NCBI GenBank assembly: GCA_049116495.1
Contig: JAGDYV010000030.1
Coordinates: forward strand, 30,821 to 94,820
DNA length: 64,000 nt
DNA from: CAJQQK01 sp049116495
GTDB lineage: Bacteria; Pseudomonadota; Alphaproteobacteria; Rhizobiales; Hyphomicrobiaceae
Reading direction: 5' to 3'
Part shown: one piece after another, positions 32,886 to 41,224 of the stretch
Numbering within the stretch: the first letter of the stretch is position 1
How the letters are laid out: each line of letters starts with the position of its first letter
The notes under the pieces: generated by a model
The model's database searches: none
Told to the model about the DNA's origin: nothing
The model's input: the letters and a program-made list of their open reading frames with translations, nothing else
Translations under genes and position numbers: made by a program

Positions 32886-33278
32886 ATGTCAGGACGTATC
32901 TGCGGTTTCCCAACGGCGCTTTTGGCGGCCACGATGTTGTGCCTCAGCGGCCTCGGGGGACACGTGAGCCAGGCCCAAACCATGATAAATCGCGGCTTTC
33001 ACGGCGAGGGCCACGATGCCTTGCATCATTGGTACCTGACGTTGAAGGACTGGCAGGGGCGGCCGTGCTGTGACATGCAGGACTGCCGGCCAAGCCAGAG
33101 CCGGTACCGCGGCACCGACCTCGAGGTGCTCGTTGACGGTGAGTGGTTCAAGGTGCCGCCGCACAAGGTTCTGCCACAGTCGAGTCCGGATTTGCGCACC
33201 CACGTTTGCAGCCCCGGGGCGGCCAGCAACTACCCGCGCGGACACATCTTTTGCGTCGTCCTCGGCCCCGGCGTATGA
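32886..33278 (+). CDS. Small secreted cysteine-rich protein
   Basis: A 130-residue protein with a signal peptide (residues 1-31, hydrophobic LLAATMLCLSGLGG then VSQAQT). The mature part has HHWYLTLKDWQGRPCCDMQD-type sequence with paired Cys, then C at DCRPS and two further Cys near HVCSPG and IFCVVL. Disulfide bonds in the periplasm are likely. Similar small proteins with the LKDxxGxxCC pattern are found in alphaproteobacteria as conserved hypotheticals. I chose the ATG at 32886, seven bases after GAGGT; a GTG at 32877 overlaps that site. Unknown function. Confidence 0.65.
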   Translation: MSGRICGFPTALLAATMLCLSGLGGHVSQAQTMINRGFHGEGHDALHHWYLTLKDWQGRPCCDMQDCRPSQSRYRGTDLEVLVDGEWFKVPPHKVLPQSSPDLRTHVCSPGAASNYPRGHIFCVVLGPGV

Positions 33279-33423
33279 CCATCGTGTGCCGGGCGGTCGG
33301 TTCGCCGTCGACCGGCGGTTCACCCGATCAAACGGGGCAACTCGGTCCGGACGTGTCCCAGTTGTGGCAATTGCAGGTCGTGCGCAATTTCAATCAGCAA
33401 CGCGCAAGCGGAGAATGACAACA

Positions 33424-34143
33424 ATGGAACAGCCCGAAATCCTGCGCCGCGAAATCTCCACCCTCGTGTTCGATCAATACGGTACGATCGTCGACATGCA
33501 GTCAGGCCTCGTCGCCGCCGTCACGCCGTTCCTCAAAGACAAGGGCTGGGATGGCAAACCGAACAGTTTCGTCACGTGGTGGCGGCGCACGCACTACGAA
33601 AACTCGATGATCGATGCGCTCTGCGATCGCGGTCACACGCCCTATCGGCAGATCGGCCACCGCGCCGTTTCCTTCGTAATGGACCGCTGCGGCCTCACCT
33701 ACACCCAGGACGAGGTTCGCTGGCTGGTCGCTGAAATCGAAAAGCTCAAACCCTTCGATGATGTCATTGCCGCCTTGCACACCCTGCGCGATGCCGGCTT
33801 CAAACTCGTCATCCTCTCGAACGGCGACCGTGATATGCTGGAAGCCGCCAAACCGCACATCGGCTTTCCGTTCGACGATGTCATCTCGGTGCAGGAAGCG
33901 GGCTATTTCAAACCGCATTGGAAAACCTATGCCACCGCCCAGGAACGCATCGGCCAGGAACGCTCGAGCATCCTGTTCGTTGCCAATCATGCCTTCGACT
34001 GCATCGGCGCCAAGAGTTTCGGCATGCGCACCGCGTTCATCGACCGGCGCAGACGCCCGTTCGGCGAGACCCCGCATCAGCCCGATCTCATCGTTGCCAA
34101 TTTCGCCGAACTCGCCACCACACTGAGCAACAAGGCACCATGA
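33424..34143 (+). CDS. Haloacid dehalogenase type II (HAD superfamily)
   Basis: A 239-residue HAD hydrolase. The nucleophile motif is FDQYGTIVDM, motif II is LVILSNGDRDML, the Lys lies near EAGYFKPHWKTY, and the last acidic motif appears as FVANHAFDCIGAK. This set, with the DxYGT start, matches L-2-haloacid dehalogenases, which hydrolyse short 2-halo acids, although many members act on other substrates. Its stop overlaps the ATG of the following NTF2-like gene by four bases, so they are co-translated. ATG at 33424 follows a GGAG site. Confidence 0.85.
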   Translation: MEQPEILRREISTLVFDQYGTIVDMQSGLVAAVTPFLKDKGWDGKPNSFVTWWRRTHYENSMIDALCDRGHTPYRQIGHRAVSFVMDRCGLTYTQDEVRWLVAEIEKLKPFDDVIAALHTLRDAGFKLVILSNGDRDMLEAAKPHIGFPFDDVISVQEAGYFKPHWKTYATAQERIGQERSSILFVANHAFDCIGAKSFGMRTAFIDRRRRPFGETPHQPDLIVANFAELATTLSNKAP

Positions 34144-34532
34144 CCCAGCCATCATCCGACGATGCCGCCATCACTGCCGCACGCGGCGTCATGGCGGCGC
34201 ACTTTGCAGCCCTCAACGCCCGCGATGAAACCGCGCTCGCAGCGACCCTGCATTTTCCGCACTTTCGCCTCTCCGGCGGGCGCCTCAAAACCTGGGACGC
34301 CCCCAAGACCTATTTCGGCGACTTCCTCGCCCGCGCCGGCGACGGCTGGCAGCATTCCGTACTCGACAGCGTCGATGTCGTGGCAGCGAGCGCCGACAAG
34401 GTACATCTCGACGTCCGCTTCACGCGCTATCGCACCGACGATACATCCCTTGGCAGCTTCCGCTCCCTATGGGTCATCGCCCACCTCGACAACCGCTGGG
34501 CCGCCCAACTCCGCTCATCATTCGCGGCTTGA
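34140..34532 (+). CDS. SnoaL/NTF2-like protein
   Basis: A 130-residue cone-shaped-fold protein. The start AITAARGVMAAHFAALNARD and the run of strands HLDVRFTRYRTDDTSLGSF and LWVIAHLDNRWAAQLRSSF are typical of NTF2-like domains used for ligand binding or catalysis. Coupled to the haloacid dehalogenase by ATGA. Possibly acts on the same metabolite; substrate unknown. Confidence 0.72.
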   Translation: MTQPSSDDAAITAARGVMAAHFAALNARDETALAATLHFPHFRLSGGRLKTWDAPKTYFGDFLARAGDGWQHSVLDSVDVVAASADKVHLDVRFTRYRTDDTSLGSFRSLWVIAHLDNRWAAQLRSSFAA

Positions 34533-34537
34533 TACGA

Positions 34538-35044
34538 TCACACCAGCCCCTCATAGATCGCGAAGTTCTCCGCATCAAAACACACGAACGTCACCATCTC
34601 GATAACTCCGGCACCGTCGAAGCGACTGACAGCCTCAACCGCAACCGCCGCGGCCGGCCGCTTTGGATAACCGTAGACACCGGTGCTGATGTTCGGAAAC
34701 GCCACGGTCCGCAGGTCGTGCGCGACGCACAGCGCCAGGCTCGATCGGTAGCAGTTCGCGAGCAGCTCCGGCTCACCATCGCCGCCGCCATTCCACACCG
34801 GGCCAACGGTGTGGATGACATGCCGCGCCGGCAACAGACCCGCCGTCGTAATCACCGCCTCGCCGGTCTCGCAACCACCTTGCAAACGCCGTATCGCCTT
34901 GCAGGCCTCGAGTATCTCCGGCCCGCCATGACGATGGATCGCACCATCCACACCGCCACCACCAAGCAAGGACGTCTTCGCTGCGTTCACAACAGCATCC
35001 GCCGCCACCTGCGTAATATCGCCGTGCTGCAATCGGATCTGCAT
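34538..35044 (-). CDS. Macro domain protein (O-acetyl-ADP-ribose deacetylase type)
   Basis: A 168-residue macro domain. Binding motifs: NAAKTSLLGGGGVDGAIHRHGG (with Asn and the GGGGVDGAI loop) and FPNISTGVYGYPK near the end, which match the MacroD/YmdB group that removes acetyl from O-acetyl-ADP-ribose or ADP-ribose from proteins. The conserved Asn and Asp (GVDGAI) for catalysis are visible. Start ATG at 35044 has GAGGAG upstream. It starts 10 bases after the stop of the MFS gene, so both belong to one transcript. Confidence 0.9.
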   Translation of the reverse strand: MQIRLQHGDITQVAADAVVNAAKTSLLGGGGVDGAIHRHGGPEILEACKAIRRLQGGCETGEAVITTAGLLPARHVIHTVGPVWNGGGDGEPELLANCYRSSLALCVAHDLRTVAFPNISTGVYGYPKRPAAAVAVEAVSRFDGAGVIEMVTFVCFDAENFAIYEGLV

Positions 35045-35054
35045 AATCTGCTCC

Positions 35055-36245
35055 TCAGAGTTTCCGCGGAATGTAGCGCGATAGCCCGGCCATGCAGAGC
35101 GCGACGCCGGCGCTCGCGACAAACACGGCCGGCAACGGCGCGACCACTAGCACCGCTGCAAACAGGCCGGGCGTCAGCAGCGATGCCGAGTGCCGGAAGG
35201 TCATATACACCGCCGTCATCGGTTCCCGCTCGAAAGGATGCACCGCACGCAGAAACGGCACGTTGCCGGCACCATCGATCACCGTCGCGAACACGGCTGC
35301 CATCAGGATCAACACGATCGAGAGCGTCGGCCAACCAACCGCGACTGCCGCCGCCAACGTCGCAAGCCCCGCCACACCATAGCCGACAACCAGCAACGGC
35401 CGGATACCGTACGTCTTGCCAAGGCGCGCCCAGATCCGGATCAGGAACAACGGCACCAGCCCTGCCGACACAATCGCCCCGGTCATCTCTGAACTGAAAC
35501 CGGAAGCTTTCACCTGGATCGGCATATAGACGAAGTACATGATCCACCAACTGCTGCGACCGACCGCCAATACCCACGCCAACCGCAGCCGCGCCTGCCC
35601 GACAAATCGCGGAATATACGAAATCGGGCTCGGCGGCGGCCGCTTCGCGGCCTGGAACGTCGCATTGTCCGAGAGCCGCATGCGCCAGAAAAAGACAAGG
35701 AAAACGATGGCAAACAGACCGACGAGGATAAACGTCAGCCCCGGCATCACGGCGGTCTGCAGGTAGATCCCGGCCCACGGACACACGACAAAAGCCATAC
35801 CGGCATAGAGCATCCGGCGCGGCTCGAACGAGTTGAGCTCCTTGCGGGGCACGTGATCGAGGACATAGAGGTTGATCACGATCTCGAGCATCGCCACGCC
35901 GACGACCTGCAATGCCAAGCCCGCAATCAGCGTCGCCGGCTGGCCGACCATGTAGAGCCCTGCCGCCAACAGGTAGCAAACCGCCCCCAGCGTCAGTGCC
36001 CAGCGCCGCGTGATACGATGAATAATCGTCGGCAGGAAAATACTGACGGCGAGCCCCAGCCCACTCGTTGCAAAATAGATCACGCTGACGAGGAACGCGC
36101 TGCCGAGCAGCCGATAGGCCTCGAGTGGCACGATCGTGATCATCAACGCACGTGCTGCCGCTTCAAGCGAAAACAGCGTCGCAAACGTGCTTGCTTGGTC
36201 CCGGCCCAGGTTTTTGAGCAGAACGGGAAAATAAATGCGGCGCAT
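35055..36245 (-). CDS. MFS transporter
   Basis: A 396-residue 12-helix major facilitator protein. Loop 2-3 reads LPTIIHRITRRWALTLGA, not a standard motif A, and the middle loop is FFWRMRLSDNATFQAAKRP; helices 7-12 carry MYFVYMPIQVKASGFSSEM and others. This resembles the multidrug or sugar-phosphate-like uptake branch with no clear substrate. It is followed immediately by the macro domain gene on the same strand, an unusual pairing suggesting a shared regulation or a nucleotide-related ligand. Confidence 0.72.
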   Translation of the reverse strand: MRRIYFPVLLKNLGRDQASTFATLFSLEAAARALMITIVPLEAYRLLGSAFLVSVIYFATSGLGLAVSIFLPTIIHRITRRWALTLGAVCYLLAAGLYMVGQPATLIAGLALQVVGVAMLEIVINLYVLDHVPRKELNSFEPRRMLYAGMAFVVCPWAGIYLQTAVMPGLTFILVGLFAIVFLVFFWRMRLSDNATFQAAKRPPPSPISYIPRFVGQARLRLAWVLAVGRSSWWIMYFVYMPIQVKASGFSSEMTGAIVSAGLVPLFLIRIWARLGKTYGIRPLLVVGYGVAGLATLAAAVAVGWPTLSIVLILMAAVFATVIDGAGNVPFLRAVHPFEREPMTAVYMTFRHSASLLTPGLFAAVLVVAPLPAVFVASAGVALCMAGLSRYIPRKL

Positions 36246-36391
36246 CGCCAGCCCTCCAAGGGTGCTGCAATGTCAGCCAACACCAATCTCGGACGTTAAG
36301 CGCAGGCCCACGCTCGGCGCTACAAAAAAGCAGCAGCCGCATAGCAGCCTTTACTGCCGTGCAGATCAGGCCGCATCAGATGTGCCGACGT

Positions 36392-37288
36392 TCACCCGCC
36401 CCGTTTGGCAATCTCCTCAGCAAGCGCCACCGTATTCCGGGCCTGCTTGAGATGCGGCATATCGAGCATCATGCCATCCATTCCAATCGTGCCCATGCCG
36501 GGGTTTTGCGCAAACACATCGATAACGCGACGCGCATGGGCAACCTCATCATCTGACGGCGTAAACGCTCTGTTCGCGATCTCGCTCTGTGCCGGATGAA
36601 TAGCAATCTTACCAATGAAGCCGGATCTGCGGTCGCGCAGTGCCTCTCTTTCAAAGCCTTCGTTGTCGCGAAAGTTCGGATAAACGACACCGACCGGCTG
36701 CACATCGATGGCACGTGATGCCGCCAGCGCAAATGATCGCGCAAGCAGATAAGGATCATCATAATCACCAGAAACCGGATGCCGATTATCGCTTGCCCCG
36801 AGCGCCGCGGACAGATCTTCGCCGCCCCACGTCAATGCCGTCAGCCGATCACTTACGCCTTCCAGATAGGTGTGAAATGTCATCAAAGATGCCGCCGTCT
36901 CGGTTGCCACGCATAAGATCTTCGTCGCGCCCTGCTCGATACCTTCACGCGCTTCAAGCGCCGACAGATAATTGCACAGCGTGTTAACATCTTTTGCCGA
37001 ATACACCTTCGGCAAACAAATACCATCGGGCCGGCCTGGCATCACGGCGGCAAGGTCCGGCAACGCGAGATCCGTATCAAGTGGATTGACCCGAACCCAA
37101 AGCTGCTGCTTCGAGCGATCAGCGCGCTCCGTCAAATAGGCGCAGCTCATATCGCGCGCGACGGCCTGTCGATCATTCGATACCGAATCTTCAAGATCAA
37201 CGATTAATGCATCGGCAGGATTGTCCCGCGCCTTCTCCATTTTGCGTTCACTGTCACCTGGCACGAACAACCATGAGCGAATGATCAT
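36392..37288 (-). CDS. HpcH/HpaI aldolase/citrate lyase family protein (CoA-ester lyase)
   Basis: A 298-residue CitE-type lyase. Motifs: SWLFVPGDSERKMEKARDNP, LIVDLEDSVSND, WVRVNPLDTDL, the metal Glu in CVATETAASLM, WGGEDLSAALGAS, and GKIAIHPAQSEIANRAFTPS. It is close in plan to malyl-CoA, beta-methylmalyl-CoA and (S)-citramalyl-CoA lyases. It lies 10 bp after the MaoC-type hydratase gene on the same strand, and beside a divergent CaiB transferase, which is the gene content expected for C5 dicarboxylate breakdown. Confidence 0.85.
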   Translation of the reverse strand: MIIRSWLFVPGDSERKMEKARDNPADALIVDLEDSVSNDRQAVARDMSCAYLTERADRSKQQLWVRVNPLDTDLALPDLAAVMPGRPDGICLPKVYSAKDVNTLCNYLSALEAREGIEQGATKILCVATETAASLMTFHTYLEGVSDRLTALTWGGEDLSAALGASDNRHPVSGDYDDPYLLARSFALAASRAIDVQPVGVVYPNFRDNEGFEREALRDRRSGFIGKIAIHPAQSEIANRAFTPSDDEVAHARRVIDVFAQNPGMGTIGMDGMMLDMPHLKQARNTVALAEEIAKRGG

Positions 37289-37298
37289 TTCCGTGCTC

Positions 37299-37754
37299 CT
37301 AAACCGGTTTTTTCTTCATAAAAGCCGTACGTACGCAATACGCAACCTCTTCGCCTCGCTGATTGTGCCCGTAGTGTTCGAACACGACCAACCCTGCGTT
37401 CGGCCGGGACTTCGACTCCCGAACCTCCTTCACAATCGTCTTCGAAGTAATCGTATCACCGTGAAACACCGGGTTTTTGAACCGGCAATCTGTCATGCCA
37501 AGATTACCAATCGTCGTGCCGAGCGTTGTATCGCCGACACTCACGCCGATCACGAGGCCCAGTGTAAACAGTGAGTTCACGAGCGGTTTTTTGAATTCGG
37601 AATGCTCCTTGGCAAACTCAGCATCAAGATGCAGTGGCTGCGGATTGTGTGTCAGCGCCGTGAACAGCACGTTGTCCATCTCGGTAATCGTGCGCGTCAA
37701 CGCGTGCTTGAATTCCATGCCGACTTCGAATTCTTCTAAGTAGAGCCCTGACAT
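37299..37754 (-). CDS. MaoC family hydratase
   Basis: A 151-residue hotdog-fold hydratase. The N-terminus LYLEEFEVGMEFKHALTRT and the catalytic-type segment ALTHNPQPLHLDAEFAKEHS (Asn-Pro-x-His-x-Asp in place of the MaoC D-x-N-x-x-H) indicate the mesaconyl/itaconyl-CoA hydratase-like group. The centre has KKPLVNSLFTLGLVIGVS and the end DTITSKTIVKEVRESKSRPN. ATG at 37754 follows GAGGAACGTTG; a TTG precedes it. Overlap in function with the adjacent lyase: hydration followed by cleavage of a CoA ester. Confidence 0.83.
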   Translation of the reverse strand: MSGLYLEEFEVGMEFKHALTRTITEMDNVLFTALTHNPQPLHLDAEFAKEHSEFKKPLVNSLFTLGLVIGVSVGDTTLGTTIGNLGMTDCRFKNPVFHGDTITSKTIVKEVRESKSRPNAGLVVFEHYGHNQRGEEVAYCVRTAFMKKKPV

Positions 37755-37950
37755 CAACGTTCCTCATTGCTGCTAAGAATTTCCTGTACAAACTTTATGA
37801 ACCGCAGGACACCGCCCTCGCGAGTCACCAGCCGCCGACCTGAATCCACAATCACATGCTTGATCGCCAACACTTCTATCAGGCTTACAACGCCACCGCC
37901 GGTTGGCCTATTTTGCACACACCGAAAATATCCTCCGGAACCGTTCAAAG

Positions 37951-39126
37951 ATGATCCCAACAACTCGCCCATTGAAAGGCCTTCGCGTCCTTGATCTTTC
38001 ACAAGGCGTCGCCGGCCCGCATTGCGGCGGCCTGTTCGCTGAGTACGGTGCCGATGTAATAAAGGTTGAACCACCGACCGGCGATTGGATGCGTGTCCTT
38101 GGTGCTGGCTATGATGGCCGCTCAAGCAGCTTCATTTACTACAACCGCGGCAAGAAAAGCCTCTGCCTCGATCTTAAATCGAACGGCGCTGTCAACGTCG
38201 TCTTAAACCTTGCCGCGATGTCCGACGTCGTCATCGACAACAATCGGCCAGGCGTCTCTGACCGACTCGGTATCGGCTTTGAGATGCTGAAAGAGCGCAA
38301 CCCGCAGATCATCGTTGTCGCTGTATCCGGTTTCGGCCTTGAGGGTCCCGATTCCCGTCGCCCCCTCAGCGATACGATCGCACAGGCTCTTTCCGGCTTC
38401 ATGGCAATCAATTGTGGGCGCGCCGACGTTCCAGCCAAGGTCGATATGACGCTGATCGATTGCCTAACCGGGCTTTATGCCTTTCAAGCCGCCACCATGG
38501 CTCTGTGGGGTGACCCGAGCGACCGCGAGGCGCAACTCGTCGATGTATCGCTCGTCCAATCCGCGGCCGCCATACAAGGGGCAAAGGTTCTTGAGTACAG
38601 CGTCCACAACAAGATGCCCGCCAAAATCAATGCGCCGGCCGGCAGTTACAAGGCCAGCGATGGCTGGCTCGCCCTGACACTGGTACGCGAAACCGATTGG
38701 TCGAACATTTGCAAAACGTTTGGTCGCCTTGATCTTGCGATTGATCCGCGCTTTGTCACGTTCGCAGATCGCGCCGTCCATACCGACGAGTTGACAGAAA
38801 TTGTCGATGACATCATCGCTTCCCGAACGGTTGCCGAATGGGTCTCGCAATTCCAAGACAACGGCGTCCTTGCCGGACCGATCAATGATTACGGCATGTG
38901 GCTCGATGATCCACAGACAACCGCAATCGAAGGCGCACCACGATTTCCCGTTGCGGCAGATGCACAGGCTCCGATCGTACGCACGCCCGGCCACGGGCAC
39001 CACAGTGCCCTTAGTCCTCACCTTGGCGAGCACTCCCGTGAAATCCTGGCGGAAGCCGGCCTCAACGAAGCCGACATCTCCCGTATGCTCGCCAATGGCA
39101 GCGTCATTTGCAAACAAGTCGCCTAG
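37951..39126 (+). CDS. CaiB/BaiF family CoA-transferase
   Basis: A 391-residue family III CoA-transferase. Features: LRVLDLSQGVAGPHCGGLFAEYGADVIKVEPPTGDWMR-type start, YYNRGKKSLCLDLKS, and Asp170 in LIDCLTGLYAFQA, which aligns with the catalytic aspartate of formyl-CoA transferase. It transfers CoA to an organic acid, probably from succinyl-CoA or another thioester. Its start is 196 bp divergent from the MaoC gene, and it leads a rightward run with the acyl-CoA dehydrogenase 35 bp downstream. Confidence 0.87.
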   Translation: MIPTTRPLKGLRVLDLSQGVAGPHCGGLFAEYGADVIKVEPPTGDWMRVLGAGYDGRSSSFIYYNRGKKSLCLDLKSNGAVNVVLNLAAMSDVVIDNNRPGVSDRLGIGFEMLKERNPQIIVVAVSGFGLEGPDSRRPLSDTIAQALSGFMAINCGRADVPAKVDMTLIDCLTGLYAFQAATMALWGDPSDREAQLVDVSLVQSAAAIQGAKVLEYSVHNKMPAKINAPAGSYKASDGWLALTLVRETDWSNICKTFGRLDLAIDPRFVTFADRAVHTDELTEIVDDIIASRTVAEWVSQFQDNGVLAGPINDYGMWLDDPQTTAIEGAPRFPVAADAQAPIVRTPGHGHHSALSPHLGEHSREILAEAGLNEADISRMLANGSVICKQVA

Positions 39127-39161
39127 GCCTGCCGACTGCCACCCCCGAAACGGACAATATT

Positions 39162-40337
39162 ATGTCAGACATCATCTACGAACTCACGCCGGAGCAACTC
39201 GAAATTCGCGCCTCCATTGAGCGCATAATGGAGGATTTCAGCGACGACTACTGGCTGGAGACCGATCAAACCGGCGAATACCCGCATGCCTTCCGCAAAG
39301 CCATTGCAGCCGGCGGCTGGCTCGGCATCTGCATGCCTGAAGATGTCGGAGGCTCCAACCTCGGGATCACCGAGGCCACGGTTATGATGGAGGCGGTAGC
39401 AAACACTGCCGGCGGCCAAACCGCTGCCAGTGCTATACACCTCAACATCTTCGGCCCAAACGTGCTGGTCAAATACGGTTCCGATGAACAGCGCAAAACA
39501 TTCTTACCGCCTATCATTTCCGGTGAACTCATGACCAGCTTCGGCGTTACCGAACCGGACGCTGGCCTCGACACGACCAACATCAAGACATTTGCTCGAC
39601 GCGATGGCGACGATTACATCATCACCGGTCGGAAAATTTGGAACTCCTGCGCTCAGCAGGCCGATCGCGTACTCCTGCTCACGCGCACCGAGGAAGCCGG
39701 CGCCGGCGAAAAACGCGCGAGCGGCATGACGTTGTTCTTTATGGAACTCGACAAGTCAAAGATCGAAGTGCGCGAAATACCCAAAATGGGTCGCCATGCC
39801 GTGAACTCGAACATGCTGTTTATTGACGAGGTCAGGGTGCCCGCCCGCGACGTCGTGGGCGAAGTCGGCCGCGGCTTCTATCAATTGCTCGACGGACTCA
39901 ATCCGGAGCGCATTCTGCTCGGCGGCGAAACCGTAGGCATTGGCCGCCAAGCACTCAAGCGTGCGACGCAGTACGCCAATGACCGGGTCGTCTTCGGTCG
40001 TCCGATCGGTATGAACCAGTCAATCCAACACCCACTGGCGCACAGCTGGATGGAGCTCGAAGCCGCCTGGTACGCGACATTGCGTGCCGCCGCTCTCTAT
40101 GATGCCGGAAAACCATGCGGCGCCGAAGCCAATATGTCGAAGTATCTCGGCGCCGAAGCCGGCTTCAAAGCTTGCGAGCGCGCCGTCCTGACCCACGGCG
40201 GCATGGGCTACGCCCAGGAATACCACGTCGAAAGGTTGTTCCGCGAAGTGCAGATCGGCCGCCTCGCGCCTGTCAGCCAGCAAATGATATCAAACTACAT
40301 CTCAGAGCGCGTGCTCGGTCTGCCGCGCTCGTATTGA
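39162..40337 (+). CDS. Acyl-CoA dehydrogenase family protein
   Basis: A 391-residue flavoprotein. It has the FAD-binding motif FGVTEPDAGLDTTNIKT, the ITGRKIWNSCAQQADR strand, and the C-terminal MGYAQEYHVERLFREVQIGR. The usual catalytic end IYEGT-x is replaced by RLAPVSQQMISNYI, so the standard Glu base is absent; members with this end exist and may use another base (as isovaleryl-CoA dehydrogenase does). Follows the CaiB gene directly and precedes the crotonase gene, likely one operon. Confidence 0.85.
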   Translation: MSDIIYELTPEQLEIRASIERIMEDFSDDYWLETDQTGEYPHAFRKAIAAGGWLGICMPEDVGGSNLGITEATVMMEAVANTAGGQTAASAIHLNIFGPNVLVKYGSDEQRKTFLPPIISGELMTSFGVTEPDAGLDTTNIKTFARRDGDDYIITGRKIWNSCAQQADRVLLLTRTEEAGAGEKRASGMTLFFMELDKSKIEVREIPKMGRHAVNSNMLFIDEVRVPARDVVGEVGRGFYQLLDGLNPERILLGGETVGIGRQALKRATQYANDRVVFGRPIGMNQSIQHPLAHSWMELEAAWYATLRAAALYDAGKPCGAEANMSKYLGAEAGFKACERAVLTHGGMGYAQEYHVERLFREVQIGRLAPVSQQMISNYISERVLGLPRSY

Positions 40338-40393
40338 AGCAAGCGTCGTCACTCATCGCTTAGGCATTACTACACCAACAGAAAGCTCCGAAC

Positions 40394-41149
40394 GTGTCCC
40401 TCATTGACATCTCAACCAACGGTGCCGTTCGCACCGTTACCCTGAATCGGCCGGGAAAGCACAATGCGCTAAGCCCGGGCATGATGGACGATGTACGCGA
40501 CGCGTTTCGGCTTGAGCCGCCCGCTGCCGAGCGGGTCACTGTGCTACGCGGCAACGGCAAGTCATTCTGCTCCGGCCTCGAGCTTTCAATGCAGGGTGTT
40601 TCGAACCAGGAAGCGGTTCGCATCGAGGAGATGTTTGACGCAATCCAGCGCTACCCACTACCCGTCGTTGCCGTTGTCCAGGGCAAAGCGATCGCCGGCG
40701 GCTGCGAATTGGCGTTGCACTGCGATTTCATCGTCGCGGCAAGAAACGCGAGCTTCGTAATGCCACTTGCCCAGATCGGCGTTTCAACAACTTGGTTCCT
40801 CACCAAGAAGATTATCGAAACCACGGGTGCGCATTTGGGTCGCGAGTTTTTGCTCCTCGGCGAACCAATTTCGGGCGAACGCTTGCATCACCATGGCATA
40901 GCTTGCCGCACGGCCGACGAGGCCGGACTCGATGCCATGGCTGAAACGATTGTCGATCGACTTGCGGCAAACGCGCCGTTGTCACTCAAATCTATGAAAG
41001 CCCAGTTGGTCGAAATGAACGACTATTTCTTCAATGCTGATTTCGGAAAACGGGACAAAATCGCCCTTGCGACCTACGAGAGCGAAGACAGCGTAGAGGG
41101 CATCTCAGCCCGACTCGCCAAGCGTCAGCCCGTATTCAAGGGACGCTAG
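40394..41149 (+). CDS. Enoyl-CoA hydratase/isomerase family protein
   Basis: A 251-residue crotonase. The oxyanion-hole segments are SFCSGLELSMQ and QGKAIAGGCELALHCDF. The first hydratase Glu position falls in FVMPLAQIGV where it is replaced, while a Glu in GREFLLLGEP could serve as the second; the enzyme may be an isomerase or another crotonase reaction rather than a simple hydratase. It starts with GTG. It is 56 bp after the acyl-CoA dehydrogenase and 75 bp before the racemase-like gene. Confidence 0.82.
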   Translation: MSLIDISTNGAVRTVTLNRPGKHNALSPGMMDDVRDAFRLEPPAAERVTVLRGNGKSFCSGLELSMQGVSNQEAVRIEEMFDAIQRYPLPVVAVVQGKAIAGGCELALHCDFIVAARNASFVMPLAQIGVSTTWFLTKKIIETTGAHLGREFLLLGEPISGERLHHHGIACRTADEAGLDAMAETIVDRLAANAPLSLKSMKAQLVEMNDYFFNADFGKRDKIALATYESEDSVEGISARLAKRQPVFKGR

Positions 41150-41224
41150 AACCTTATTCCAAACAGACAAGCAAGATCGCGTCGGCGACATTCGCAATCC
41201 AAGACGAACGATTAGGAGAACACC

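Noticed and set aside
34469..35497. 342-codon frame opposite the macro domain and MFS genes
   Set aside because: Its translation is Arg- and Pro-rich and both opposite-strand genes have strong motifs.
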